From: Bacillota bacterium
GTDB lineage: Bacteria; Bacillota; Dethiobacteria; Dethiobacterales; Dethiobacteraceae
Length of the DNA stretch: 7,404 nucleotides
Direction: 5' to 3'
Assembly: GCA_018725345.1 (NCBI GenBank)
Contig: QLUI01000083.1
Span: 1 to 7,404 of the forward strand
Both the position numbers and the translations under genes were made by a program. The notes beneath the pieces are model-generated. The model did not search any database. It had not been told where the DNA came from and saw nothing but the letters and a program-made list of their open reading frames with translations. The first letter of the stretch is position 1; every line of letters starts with the position of its first letter. Shown here in pieces: positions 1 through 5,541 of the stretch.

Positions 1-4
1 TTTT

Positions 5-1699
5 ATGCAGATGTTTCGGAATGAAATTTGCAAATTACTTTCAGTCTTTGTGCCAATGGATAGTCAGCAAATTATGGCTGATTTGGAAACGCCGCCCTCT
101 GCGGAGATGGGCGATTTTGCTTTCCCCTGCTTTAAATTGGCTAAAGAAATGCGCAATTCGCCCGCAAAAATTGCGGCAGAACTGGCTGAAAGACTGCCAG
201 CAAGTGAATTGTTCGCTTGCATTGAAGCCCGTGGTCCCTATATTAACTTCTTCTGTAATCGCCAGAGGTTGGCGCTAGTCACTGTTCATGCGGTGCTTGA
301 GCAGAAAGAAGCTTACGGCAAGCTGGAAGTCGGCCAAGGGAAAACAATTGTGATCGATTTTTCAGCCCCCAATATCGCTAAACCATTTGGCATAGGACAT
401 CTTCGTTCCACTGTCATCGGCCACTCCCTATACCGGATCTACTTAGCATTAGGTTATCGTTGTGTAGGCATTAATCATTTGGGGGACTGGGGGACACAGT
501 TTGGTAAGTTGATTGTTTCCTATTTAAAATGGGGTGATGATGCCCGACTGGAAGAAGACCCCATTGCATATCTTTACGAATTATATGTTCGCTTCCATCG
601 GGAGGAGGTAACAGAGCCGACTTTGGCGGAAGAAGCTCGCTCCTGGTTTAAAAAACTGGAAGACGGAGACGAAAGGGCACGTCTGCTATGGCAGCGCTTT
701 CGAGAGTTAAGTCTAGCGGAATTTAAGCGAATTTATAATATCTTGGGCGTTCGCTTTGACTCTTATCAAGGCGAAAGTTTTTATAACGAGCTGCTTGCAG
801 ACACCATCAGCCAAGTGGAAGAGAAGGGGCTGACAGAAATCTCGGCAGGCGCATTGATTGTCAGCCTGGAAGATCAGGACATGCCGCCGTGTCTGTTGCG
901 TAAGCAGGACGGCGCCACATTATACGCCACAAGAGACTTATGCGCCGCAATCTATCGTTACCAGACTTATGAGTTTGAGAAAATGCTCTATGTTGTTGGG
1001 GCGGATCAGACGCTTCATTTTCAGCAGGTCTTTAGCGTTCTAAAAAAAATGGGCTATGCTTGGGCTGAGCGTTGTGTCCATGTGCCATTTGGTTTGATTG
1101 GTTTTAAAGAAGGGAAGATGTCTACCCGACAGGGCACACTGGTTTTTCTGGAAGATGTGTTAGACAGGGCAACGGAGCTTGCGCTGCAAATTATTCAAGA
1201 GAAAAACGCAGGTCTTGAAAACAAAGCTGACGTTGCCCGCCAAGTTGGAATCGGCGCCGTTATTTTTGGCGATTTAAGCAATGATCGGGTAAAAAACATT
1301 GAGTTTGACTGGGAAAAGGTATTAGATTTTGCCGGCGAAACCGCTCCTTACGTTCAATATGCCCACGCCCGGATCTGCAGTATTCTGCGTAAAGCGGAGG
1401 GCTGGACCAGCCGATACGATGCAACGCTATTAGGCACAGATGAAGAGCAGACGGTTGTGCGAACGCTGGCTCGTTTTTCTGATGCCATTGTCCGCGCTGC
1501 CGAGATAGACAAACCGTCGGTCATAGCCCGTTATCTGGTAGATCTGGCAGCCGATTTTAACAAGTTTTATCACCAGTGTCCAGTGTTGCACGCTGAGGTT
1601 AAACTTCGCAGCGCTCGCCTAGCTTTGGTAGATGCGGTGCGGCAAGTTCTGCTAAATGGATTGGCATTGCTAGGCATTGCAGCGCCGCAGGAAATGTAG
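5..1699 (+). CDS. argS: arginyl-tRNA synthetase (class I)
   Basis: Arginyl-tRNA synthetase charges tRNA-Arg with arginine in the cytoplasm, using ATP. The 564-residue product is full length for the family (about 550-560). In order it shows an N-terminal additional domain (about 1-85) with the family stretch PPSAEMGDFAFPCFKLAK, then the class I nucleotide-binding core with FSAPNIAKPF and GIGHLRSTVIG (129-139) in the HIGH position. NHLGDWGTQFGKL follows at 157-169, KMSTRQG at 371-377 (the ArgRS form of KMSKS), and a DALR-type anticodon-binding domain from about 445 that contains YVQYAHARI and ends in LGIAAPQEM. The first residue of the HIGH motif is Gly rather than His, which I recall as tolerated in Firmicutes-type ArgRS. 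Only four bases precede the ATG, so the start is provisional: a second ATG lies at 11 and an upstream start cannot be excluded. It converges with the next gene across 44 bases, where I see no clear terminator hairpin. Confidence 0.97.
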   Translation: MQMFRNEICKLLSVFVPMDSQQIMADLETPPSAEMGDFAFPCFKLAKEMRNSPAKIAAELAERLPASELFACIEARGPYINFFCNRQRLALVTVHAVLEQKEAYGKLEVGQGKTIVIDFSAPNIAKPFGIGHLRSTVIGHSLYRIYLALGYRCVGINHLGDWGTQFGKLIVSYLKWGDDARLEEDPIAYLYELYVRFHREEVTEPTLAEEARSWFKKLEDGDERARLLWQRFRELSLAEFKRIYNILGVRFDSYQGESFYNELLADTISQVEEKGLTEISAGALIVSLEDQDMPPCLLRKQDGATLYATRDLCAAIYRYQTYEFEKMLYVVGADQTLHFQQVFSVLKKMGYAWAERCVHVPFGLIGFKEGKMSTRQGTLVFLEDVLDRATELALQIIQEKNAGLENKADVARQVGIGAVIFGDLSNDRVKNIEFDWEKVLDFAGETAPYVQYAHARICSILRKAEGWTSRYDATLLGTDEEQTVVRTLARFSDAIVRAAEIDKPSVIARYLVDLAADFNKFYHQCPVLHAEVKLRSARLALVDAVRQVLLNGLALLGIAAPQEM

Positions 1700-1743
1700 C
1701 AATCTGATAGTTAACTGCTAAGTGTTCGATTAGATCAGTGTTG

Positions 1744-2307
1744 CTAAGAGCGTAGCGCCGCAAATATAAAGGCCACACCAAAAATAATAAACAGCAACGC
1801 ACTGGTTACTTTTATGGTGTTAGCAGGTAGGCGAGTCAGAAAACGTGAACCAAGATATGCTGCAGCGCTGTGATTCACCAGTTGCCCGGCCATGGCGCCA
1901 AAAAAAACGGCGACCGGGGCATGATACGCGGCAGTGAGAGCAATGCTGGCAAGCTGTGTTTTGTCACCCAGTTCCGCCAGAAACACCAGCGCGAAAGTTT
2001 GGACAGCTACGCCATGCTTGGGAGGTATAATTTTCTCTTCCTGAGATTCCTGTTTAAAGTAAAGATAGAGTCCTGCCAAGAAAAAAAAGATACCACTGCC
2101 GAGTAAGGTGGTCTCCACAGGTAAGTAGGTGGCTAAAAATTCACCGAGAACTACTGCTATGCCCGTAATAACAGCCAGTGCCGCCAATGCCCCGAATAAG
2201 ACTTGGCGAGGGGGGAAAAGGGTAGCCATGGCCAGCGTCACAAGTTGGGTTTTATCACCCATTTCCGCCAAAAGAACTGTTAGAAAGGCAATAAAAAAAA
2301 CAGCCAC
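1744..2307 (-). CDS. GDT1/TMEM165 (UPF0016) family cation transporter
   Basis: This is an integral membrane protein of the GDT1/TMEM165 family, whose characterised members (bacterial MneA/Mnx, yeast Gdt1) move Mn2+ or Ca2+ out of the cytoplasm. The signature E-x-G-D-K-T occurs twice, as EMGDKTQ (15-21) and ELGDKTQ (112-118). Each sits at the end of a hydrophobic helix in a three-plus-three helix pseudo-repeat, and the charged linker KQESQEEKIIPPK (about 85-97) joins the halves. Six membrane segments and about 187 residues are normal for a bacterial two-domain member. The reading frame also has a GTG at 2316, but there the AGGAG (2322-2318) would lie one base from the start. The GTG at 2307 gives a 10-base gap and is preferred; starting at 2316 adds only three residues. 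The ion is not determinable here, and Mn2+ is the best guess. It runs against its neighbours and is probably expressed on its own. Confidence 0.9.
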   Translation of the reverse strand: MAVFFIAFLTVLLAEMGDKTQLVTLAMATLFPPRQVLFGALAALAVITGIAVVLGEFLATYLPVETTLLGSGIFFFLAGLYLYFKQESQEEKIIPPKHGVAVQTFALVFLAELGDKTQLASIALTAAYHAPVAVFFGAMAGQLVNHSAAAYLGSRFLTRLPANTIKVTSALLFIIFGVAFIFAALRS

Positions 2308-2317
2308 AAAAATCACG

Positions 2318-2322
2318 CTCCT
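2318..2322 (-). promoter_or_regulatory. ribosome binding site of the GDT1-family gene
   Basis: AGGAG, read on the minus strand. It is one base from the GTG at 2316 but ten bases from the GTG at 2307. The second spacing is workable and the first is not, so this site argues for the shorter protein. Confidence 0.6.
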
Positions 2323-2379
2323 TTTTCAGATAAAATAAGCTGGATGCAGTCTTTGCCGTTAAGACGGCTAGAGGTGTTT

Positions 2380-2385
2380 TGTCAA
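2380..2385 (-). promoter_or_regulatory. possible -35 element for the GDT1-family gene
   Basis: A perfect TTGACA reads on the minus strand about 75 bases before the gene. Seventeen bases downstream the sequence is TTAACG, a poor -10, and it overlaps a small hairpin (GCCGT, loop of four, ACGGC, at 2355-2368). This is only a weak promoter candidate. No better one was found in the roughly 160 bases read upstream of the start. Confidence 0.25.
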
Positions 2386-2429
2386 CTAGATTCCTGCTAA
2401 AACTCGAATTGAAGAAAAGGCCTCTCGGC

Positions 2430-2458
2430 TTGCATTTTCCTGATAACCCAAGTATACT
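2430..2458 (+). promoter_or_regulatory. candidate promoter of the serS leader
   Basis: A TTGCAT (-35, three of six consensus bases) and a TATACT (-10, 2453-2458, five of six) are separated by 17 bases. This sigma-A-type spacing would place the transcription start near 2464-2467, just ahead of the first conserved leader element at about 2483. The position relative to the leader is the strongest argument, because the -35 itself is weak. Confidence 0.55.
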
Positions 2459-2559
2459 GTTACTAATCATACTTAAAAATCCGAGGAAGAACAACAGTAA
2501 CCTGTTCGTCAGCTCAGAGAGCCGGTGGATGGTGTGAACCGGTGAGGCGGCAGGTGAAT

Positions 2560-2562
2560 TCC
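2560..2562 (+). promoter_or_regulatory. specifier triplet UCC (Ser) in the T-box Stem I
   Basis: TCC is followed by A2563, within the internal loop bounded by CAGG (2551-2554) and GTTCT (2564-2568) and opposite the AGTAA strand. UCC is a serine codon and matches the downstream gene. Shifting the frame by one gives TTC (Phe) or CCA (Pro), neither of which agrees with serS. Confidence 0.65.
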
Positions 2563-2630
2563 AGTTCTGAGGAGGGCGGGGGAAATTCCGTTTCGGCTAG
2601 CGCACGTTACGCGCCGGAGGGGACCGTTAT

Positions 2631-2659
2631 GCCGCCTGCGGGGTGGCAACCCCTAGCGG
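2631..2659 (+). promoter_or_regulatory. tRNA acceptor-end-binding hairpin (T-box sequence variant)
   Basis: GGGG (2640-2643) and CCCC (2650-2653) enclose the hexaloop TGGCAA (2644-2649). An outer helix pairs CCGC (2632-2635) with GCGG (2656-2659). GGGTGGCAAC resembles the conserved T-box AGGGTGGNAMC core, and TGGC would pair with a tRNA ending in GCCA. In textbook T-boxes this core lies in a bulge of the antiterminator, after a conserved segment like GTTAT...GATAA. Here it lies inside that segment instead. Confidence 0.5.
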
Positions 2660-2661
2660 AT

Positions 2662-2704
2662 AAAAAAGACGCGTCGCATGCAAAAAAATCAAAGCGTCTT
2701 TTTT
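2662..2704 (+). terminator. intrinsic terminator of the serS leader
   Basis: An 11-bp stem pairs AAAAAAGACGC (2662-2672) with GCGTCTTTTTT (2694-2704) around a 21-base loop, and the T-run ends in ATTT. It lies between the leader's sensor elements and the serS ribosome binding site, as expected for transcriptional attenuation. The G/C core is only five base pairs and the loop is large, so it may be a moderate rather than strict stop. Confidence 0.75.
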
Positions 2705-2709
2705 ATTTG

Positions 2710-2716
2710 AAAGGAG
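2710..2716 (+). promoter_or_regulatory. serS ribosome binding site
   Basis: AAAGGAG lies ten bases before the ATG at 2727 and just downstream of the terminator T-run, so terminated transcripts lack it. Confidence 0.8.
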
Positions 2717-2726
2717 AAAGACTAAG

Positions 2727-4019
2727 ATGTTGGAGTTGAAGTTTGTCAGAGAGAACTTAGATATAGTGCGTAAAGCTTTGCTGGATAAAGGTGAAGAAGC
2801 AGGCATTGAGCTGTTTGCCTTAATTGATGAGAGGCGTAGGAAATTGTTAATGGAAGCGGAACAGCTAAAAATGCGTCGCAATGCTGCCTCAGAGCAGGTG
2901 GCAAAAATGAAGCGCACTAAGGAAGATGCCAGCCTGCTGATTGAGGAGATGCGCGTCGTTTCCCAGAACATCAAAGAAATGGATCAGCAGCTCCGAGAGG
3001 TGGAAGCGCAGTTAGAAGAAATTTTGTTGACGATACCTAATATTCCGGATGCTACTGTACCTATCGGGCAAAGTGAAGCAGAAAATGTGCTGGTCAGGCA
3101 AGCGGGAGAACCGAAAAAGTTTTCTTTTGAACCTAAAGCTCACTGGGAAATTGCTGCCGATTTGGGAATTATCGACTTCGAGCGAGCGGGAAAAGTAACC
3201 GGAGCGAGGTTTGCGTTTTATAAAGGGCTGGGAGCCCAGCTAGAACGAGCCTTAATTAACTTTATGCTTGATTTGCATACGATAGAAAACGGGTACACAG
3301 AAATATTTCCTCCTTTTCTTGCCAATAGAAACAGTATGGTGGGCACAGGTCAACTGCCTAAGTTTGAAGAAGACGCTTTTCGGGTAGCTGACACCGAGTA
3401 TTTTCTCATCCCCACTGCGGAAGTGCCGGTGACCAATTTGCATAGAGATGAAATTCTGGCAGAAGATGAACTGACTAAATGTTACGCGGCTTATAGTGCA
3501 TGTTTCCGTGCCGAAGCCGGTGCCCATGGCCGAGATACCCGGGGCTTAATTCGTCAGCACCAGTTTAATAAAGTGGAGCTGGTGAAATTCGCACGGCCGG
3601 AAGATTCAAAGCAGGAGCTGGAGAGCCTGACAAGCCATGCTGAGGAAGTGCTGAAACGGCTAGGGCTGCCCTACAGAATCATGCTGATGTCTACCGCAGA
3701 ACTAGGCTTTGCGGCAGCTAAAAAATATGATATTGAAGTTTGGTTGCCTGCGTTTGATACTTATCGGGAAATATCTTCCTGCAGCAATTTTGGCGATTTT
3801 CAGGCGCGACGTGCGGGGATTCGTTTCCGGCGGAAACAAAGCGGAAAAACGGAGTTTGTCCATACGCTAAATGGATCAGGTCTGGCGGTCGGCCGTACGG
3901 TTGCTGCCATTCTGGAGAACTGTCAGCAGGAAGACGGCTCGGTAATAATTCCTGCTGCGCTTCATCCTTACTTGCCTAGATTAAAAAATGGCAGGATAAG
4001 TAAAGAGGACTGGAAATAG
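2727..4019 (+). CDS. serS: seryl-tRNA synthetase (class II)
   Basis: Charges tRNA-Ser (and tRNA-Sec where present) with serine in the cytoplasm as a homodimer. The 430 residues match the usual bacterial length. Residues 1-105 are the tRNA-binding arm: a typical MLELKFVRENLDIVRKAL start and a charged antiparallel coiled coil (about 28-100) ending in IPNIPDATVPIG. The class II core carries motif 1 around GYTEIFPPFL (189-198), the serine-binding TAE (230-232), motif 2 CFRAEAGAHGRDTRGLIRQHQF (259-280, Arg261 contacting ATP), YREISSCSNFGDFQARR (346-362) and motif 3 LNGSGLAVGRTVAAILE (381-397, Arg390). A segment usually written TGDxGF reads TAELGF (323-328), a mild departure. The ATG has a good AAAGGAG. 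Expression is probably set by the tRNA-Ser-sensing leader just upstream. queA follows after 53 bases. Confidence 0.98.
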   Translation: MLELKFVRENLDIVRKALLDKGEEAGIELFALIDERRRKLLMEAEQLKMRRNAASEQVAKMKRTKEDASLLIEEMRVVSQNIKEMDQQLREVEAQLEEILLTIPNIPDATVPIGQSEAENVLVRQAGEPKKFSFEPKAHWEIAADLGIIDFERAGKVTGARFAFYKGLGAQLERALINFMLDLHTIENGYTEIFPPFLANRNSMVGTGQLPKFEEDAFRVADTEYFLIPTAEVPVTNLHRDEILAEDELTKCYAAYSACFRAEAGAHGRDTRGLIRQHQFNKVELVKFARPEDSKQELESLTSHAEEVLKRLGLPYRIMLMSTAELGFAAAKKYDIEVWLPAFDTYREISSCSNFGDFQARRAGIRFRRKQSGKTEFVHTLNGSGLAVGRTVAAILENCQQEDGSVIIPAALHPYLPRLKNGRISKEDWK

Positions 4020-4072
4020 AGCTGAGACGGCCCTAAAGAAAACTGAATTGTTTAAAGGTTAAGGAAATTAGC

Positions 4073-5113
4073 GTGAAAGAGGCGGAATGCGTGTCAGAAG
4101 TCAGCCTGAAAACGGAACTGTTTAATTATCATCTTCCTAGGGAATTGATAGCCCAGCGTCCGGTAGAGCCGCGAGACAGCTCTCGTCTGCTGGTGCTCGA
4201 TCGCGCTAAGCGGCAAGTAAATGAAACCGGCTTTGCAGCAGTGTTAAACTGGCTGGAAGAGGGTGATATACTAGTTATTAATGATACCAAAGTAATGAAG
4301 GCTAGGCTTTTAGGCAGGAAACCCACAGGTGGCAAAGTAGAAGTTTTTCTCTTGCATTCTTTAGGCGAAGGCGAGTGGGAGGTGCTATTAAAACCTTATC
4401 CACAGGGCAGGGTGGTGTTGCTGGGGGAAGAGATGGAGATTTATCTGCGGGAAAAAACAGAGCGCGGTACTTTTGTCGTGCGTTTTCCATTCCCGGAGGC
4501 GGCTATAACGGCTATGGAAAAGTGGGGCAAGACGCCACTGCCGCCGTATATTAAAGAGCCGCTCGCTAATCCGGAGCGATATCAGACCATTTTGGCCAGA
4601 GAGCATGGTTCAACCGCAGCCCCCACGGCGGCGCTTCATTTTACGCCTGATTTGCTCCAAGCGGTTAGAGATAAAGGAGTGCAGGTCGTTAACTTTACTT
4701 TGCACATGGGAATAGGAAGCTTTCGGCCAATCAAAGCCGAGTATGTGGCTGAGCATAATTTATCCGCGGAGTATTTTCATTTACCGGCGGAAACGGTTGC
4801 TGCTGTTCAGGGAGCCAAAGCAAGGGGCAGCAAGGTGGTGGCATGCGGCACAGACGCTGTGCGTGCCTTGGAGAGTGCGGCGCTGACAGGTGAAATTAAG
4901 CCAAGTTCAGGATGGACAAACCTGTTTATTGTACCCGGCTATCGCTTTAGAGTAGCAGACCGAATTATTACTAATCTGCATCTTCCGCGTTCTTCCCATA
5001 TGGTACTAATCTCAGCCTTTGCTTCTCAGGAGCTGGTTATGCGGGCTTACGCTTATGCCATCAGGGAAAAATTCCGCTTTCTCAGCTTTGGCGATGCTAC
5101 ACTACTGATTTAG
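4073..5113 (+). CDS. queA: S-adenosylmethionine:tRNA ribosyltransferase-isomerase
   Basis: QueA transfers and rearranges the ribosyl group of S-adenosylmethionine onto preQ1-modified tRNA, making epoxyqueuosine in tRNAs with GUN anticodons. Family landmarks are all present: NYHLPRELIAQRPVEPRDSSRLLVLDR (18-44), LVINDTKVMKARLLGRKPTGGKVEVFLL (67-94), PPYIKEP (157-163), HGSTAAPTAALHFT (178-191), FTLHMGIGSFRPIKAE (208-223), TNLHLPRSSHMVLISAFAS (300-318) and FLSFGDATLLI at the C-terminus. Length is 346 against about 340-355 in the family. The start is uncertain. GTG at 4073 has AAGGA seven bases upstream, while GTG at 4091 has AGAGG eight bases upstream and gives 340 residues, closer to typical. 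The usual partner tgt is not next to it. A Fe-S protein gene follows after 11 bases, an unusual neighbour. No terminator separates it from serS. Confidence 0.97.
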   Translation: MKEAECVSEVSLKTELFNYHLPRELIAQRPVEPRDSSRLLVLDRAKRQVNETGFAAVLNWLEEGDILVINDTKVMKARLLGRKPTGGKVEVFLLHSLGEGEWEVLLKPYPQGRVVLLGEEMEIYLREKTERGTFVVRFPFPEAAITAMEKWGKTPLPPYIKEPLANPERYQTILAREHGSTAAPTAALHFTPDLLQAVRDKGVQVVNFTLHMGIGSFRPIKAEYVAEHNLSAEYFHLPAETVAAVQGAKARGSKVVACGTDAVRALESAALTGEIKPSSGWTNLFIVPGYRFRVADRIITNLHLPRSSHMVLISAFASQELVMRAYAYAIREKFRFLSFGDATLLI

Positions 5114-5118
5114 GGGGA
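5112..5118 (+). promoter_or_regulatory. ribosome binding site deciding a TTG start
   Basis: AGGGGGA overlaps the queA stop codon and lies six bases before TTG at 5125. No in-frame ATG occurs until residue 11 of the product, which would sit only three residues before the first cluster cysteine, so the TTG start is preferred. Confidence 0.65.
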
Positions 5119-5124
5119 ATTGCT

Positions 5125-5541
5125 TTGTCCGGTAAAATTTTGCAGGCTAAAGGGATGAATCGTTGTATCGCGTGCTATTCATGTATGTTGGCATGTGCTC
5201 GCGTGGTTTACAAAACTTTCAGTCCTCGTTATAGCGCCATTCAGATTCGTACCAGAGGGGGAATGCAGTCTAGGCTGGCGGCTGATATCTGCCGCGGTTG
5301 CCTAGATGCGCCCTGTGCCACTGCCTGTCCAACCGAAGCAATCCTTCCTCGGATAGGCGGCGGCGTAAAGTTTAACCGCAAAAAATGTGTTGGTTGCGGT
5401 GCCTGTGCACAAAAATGTGTTGTGCAGGTTATTTATTTTGATGAACAGGAGCGTCGACCTGTTATCTGTATCCAGTGTGGAATCTGCGTAGGCTTTTGTC
5501 CTCATGAAGTACTTTCTATGGAGGTGCGGCAAAATGATTAA
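5125..5541 (+). CDS. four-cluster [4Fe-4S] ferredoxin-like subunit paired with AOR
   Basis: Small cytoplasmic electron-transfer protein of 138 residues with no signal peptide. Four cysteine groups hold 16 cysteines: C14-x2-C17-x2-C20-x3-C24, C56-x2-C59-x4-C64-x3-C68-P, C88-x2-C91-x2-C94-x3-C98 and C115-x2-C118-x2-C121-x3-C125-P. This layout matches the DmsB/HycB-type polyferredoxin fold with four [4Fe-4S] clusters, including the longer x4 spacing in the second group. The first and third groups lack the usual Pro after the last Cys. By organisation it resembles the Fe-S partners of AOR-family enzymes (AorA of Aromatoleum, YdhY beside YdhV in E. coli, BamC beside BamB). It starts with TTG, 11 bases after queA, and its end overlaps the AOR start by 8 bases (ATGATTAA), so the two are likely translated together. 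I infer that it carries electrons to or from the AOR; the external partner is unknown. Confidence 0.9.
   Translation: MSGKILQAKGMNRCIACYSCMLACARVVYKTFSPRYSAIQIRTRGGMQSRLAADICRGCLDAPCATACPTEAILPRIGGGVKFNRKKCVGCGACAQKCVVQVIYFDEQERRPVICIQCGICVGFCPHEVLSMEVRQND
5519..5525 (+). promoter_or_regulatory. ribosome binding site of the AOR gene
   Basis: GGAGGTG lies inside the end of the ferredoxin gene, about eight bases before the ATG at 5534. It supports that start over the in-frame ATG at 5504. With the ATGATTAA overlap it suggests coupled translation of the two subunits. Confidence 0.75.

Larger units (their letters stand above)
2483..2704 (+). ncRNA. T-box-type tRNA-Ser-sensing leader of serS
   Basis: A cis-acting leader RNA that senses uncharged tRNA and controls readthrough into serS. 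Visible Stem I features are the GAGGAAGAAC start, a basal helix AGAAC (2488-2492) with GTTCT (2564-2568), and the conserved AGTAA (2496-2500). Next come CCTG (2501-2504) with CAGG (2551-2554), the purine-rich AGAGAG (2516-2521, kink-turn region), and a distal hairpin CCGGT (2522-2526) with ACCGG (2538-2542). The 3' side of the specifier loop reads TGAATTCCA (2555-2563). TCC at 2560-2562 followed by A fits a serine specifier. Further on are a hairpin at about 2594-2617, the conserved ACCGTTAT (2623-2630), the UGGC element (2644-2647) and a terminator. UGGC is complementary to the GCCA end expected of tRNA-Ser with discriminator G73. The antiterminator is unusual, so I am surer of the class than of the switching mechanism. 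Confidence 0.8.

Noticed and set aside
1700..1743. Bidirectional terminator between argS and the GDT1-family gene
   Set aside because: CTGAT and ATCAG (1704-1708 and 1734-1738) could pair but with a 25-base loop and no T-run, so it is not convincing.
2451..2458. AGTATACT palindrome as an operator
   Set aside because: It is eight bases long, coincides with the -10 hexamer and has no flanking symmetry.
2317..2480. yybP-ykoY (Mn2+) riboswitch upstream of the GDT1-family gene
   Set aside because: The minus strand lacks the conserved GGGGAGTA-type and partner elements; only a five-base-pair hairpin (2355-2368) and a TTGACA are visible.
2493..2506. AACAG-TAAC-CTGTT local hairpin as an independent element
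   Set aside because: It competes with the conserved AGTAA strand of the T-box specifier loop, which explains the same bases better.
2542..2739. Short + strand reading frame across the serS leader, and a 115-codon minus-strand frame at 2627-2974
   Set aside because: Both overlap the structured leader or serS, have no recognisable protein similarity or ribosome binding site, and are best explained as chance frames.
5504..5533. Ten-residue N-terminal extension of the AOR protein
   Set aside because: It would lie inside the ferredoxin gene with no ribosome binding site; GGAGGTG and family alignment favour the ATG at 5534.
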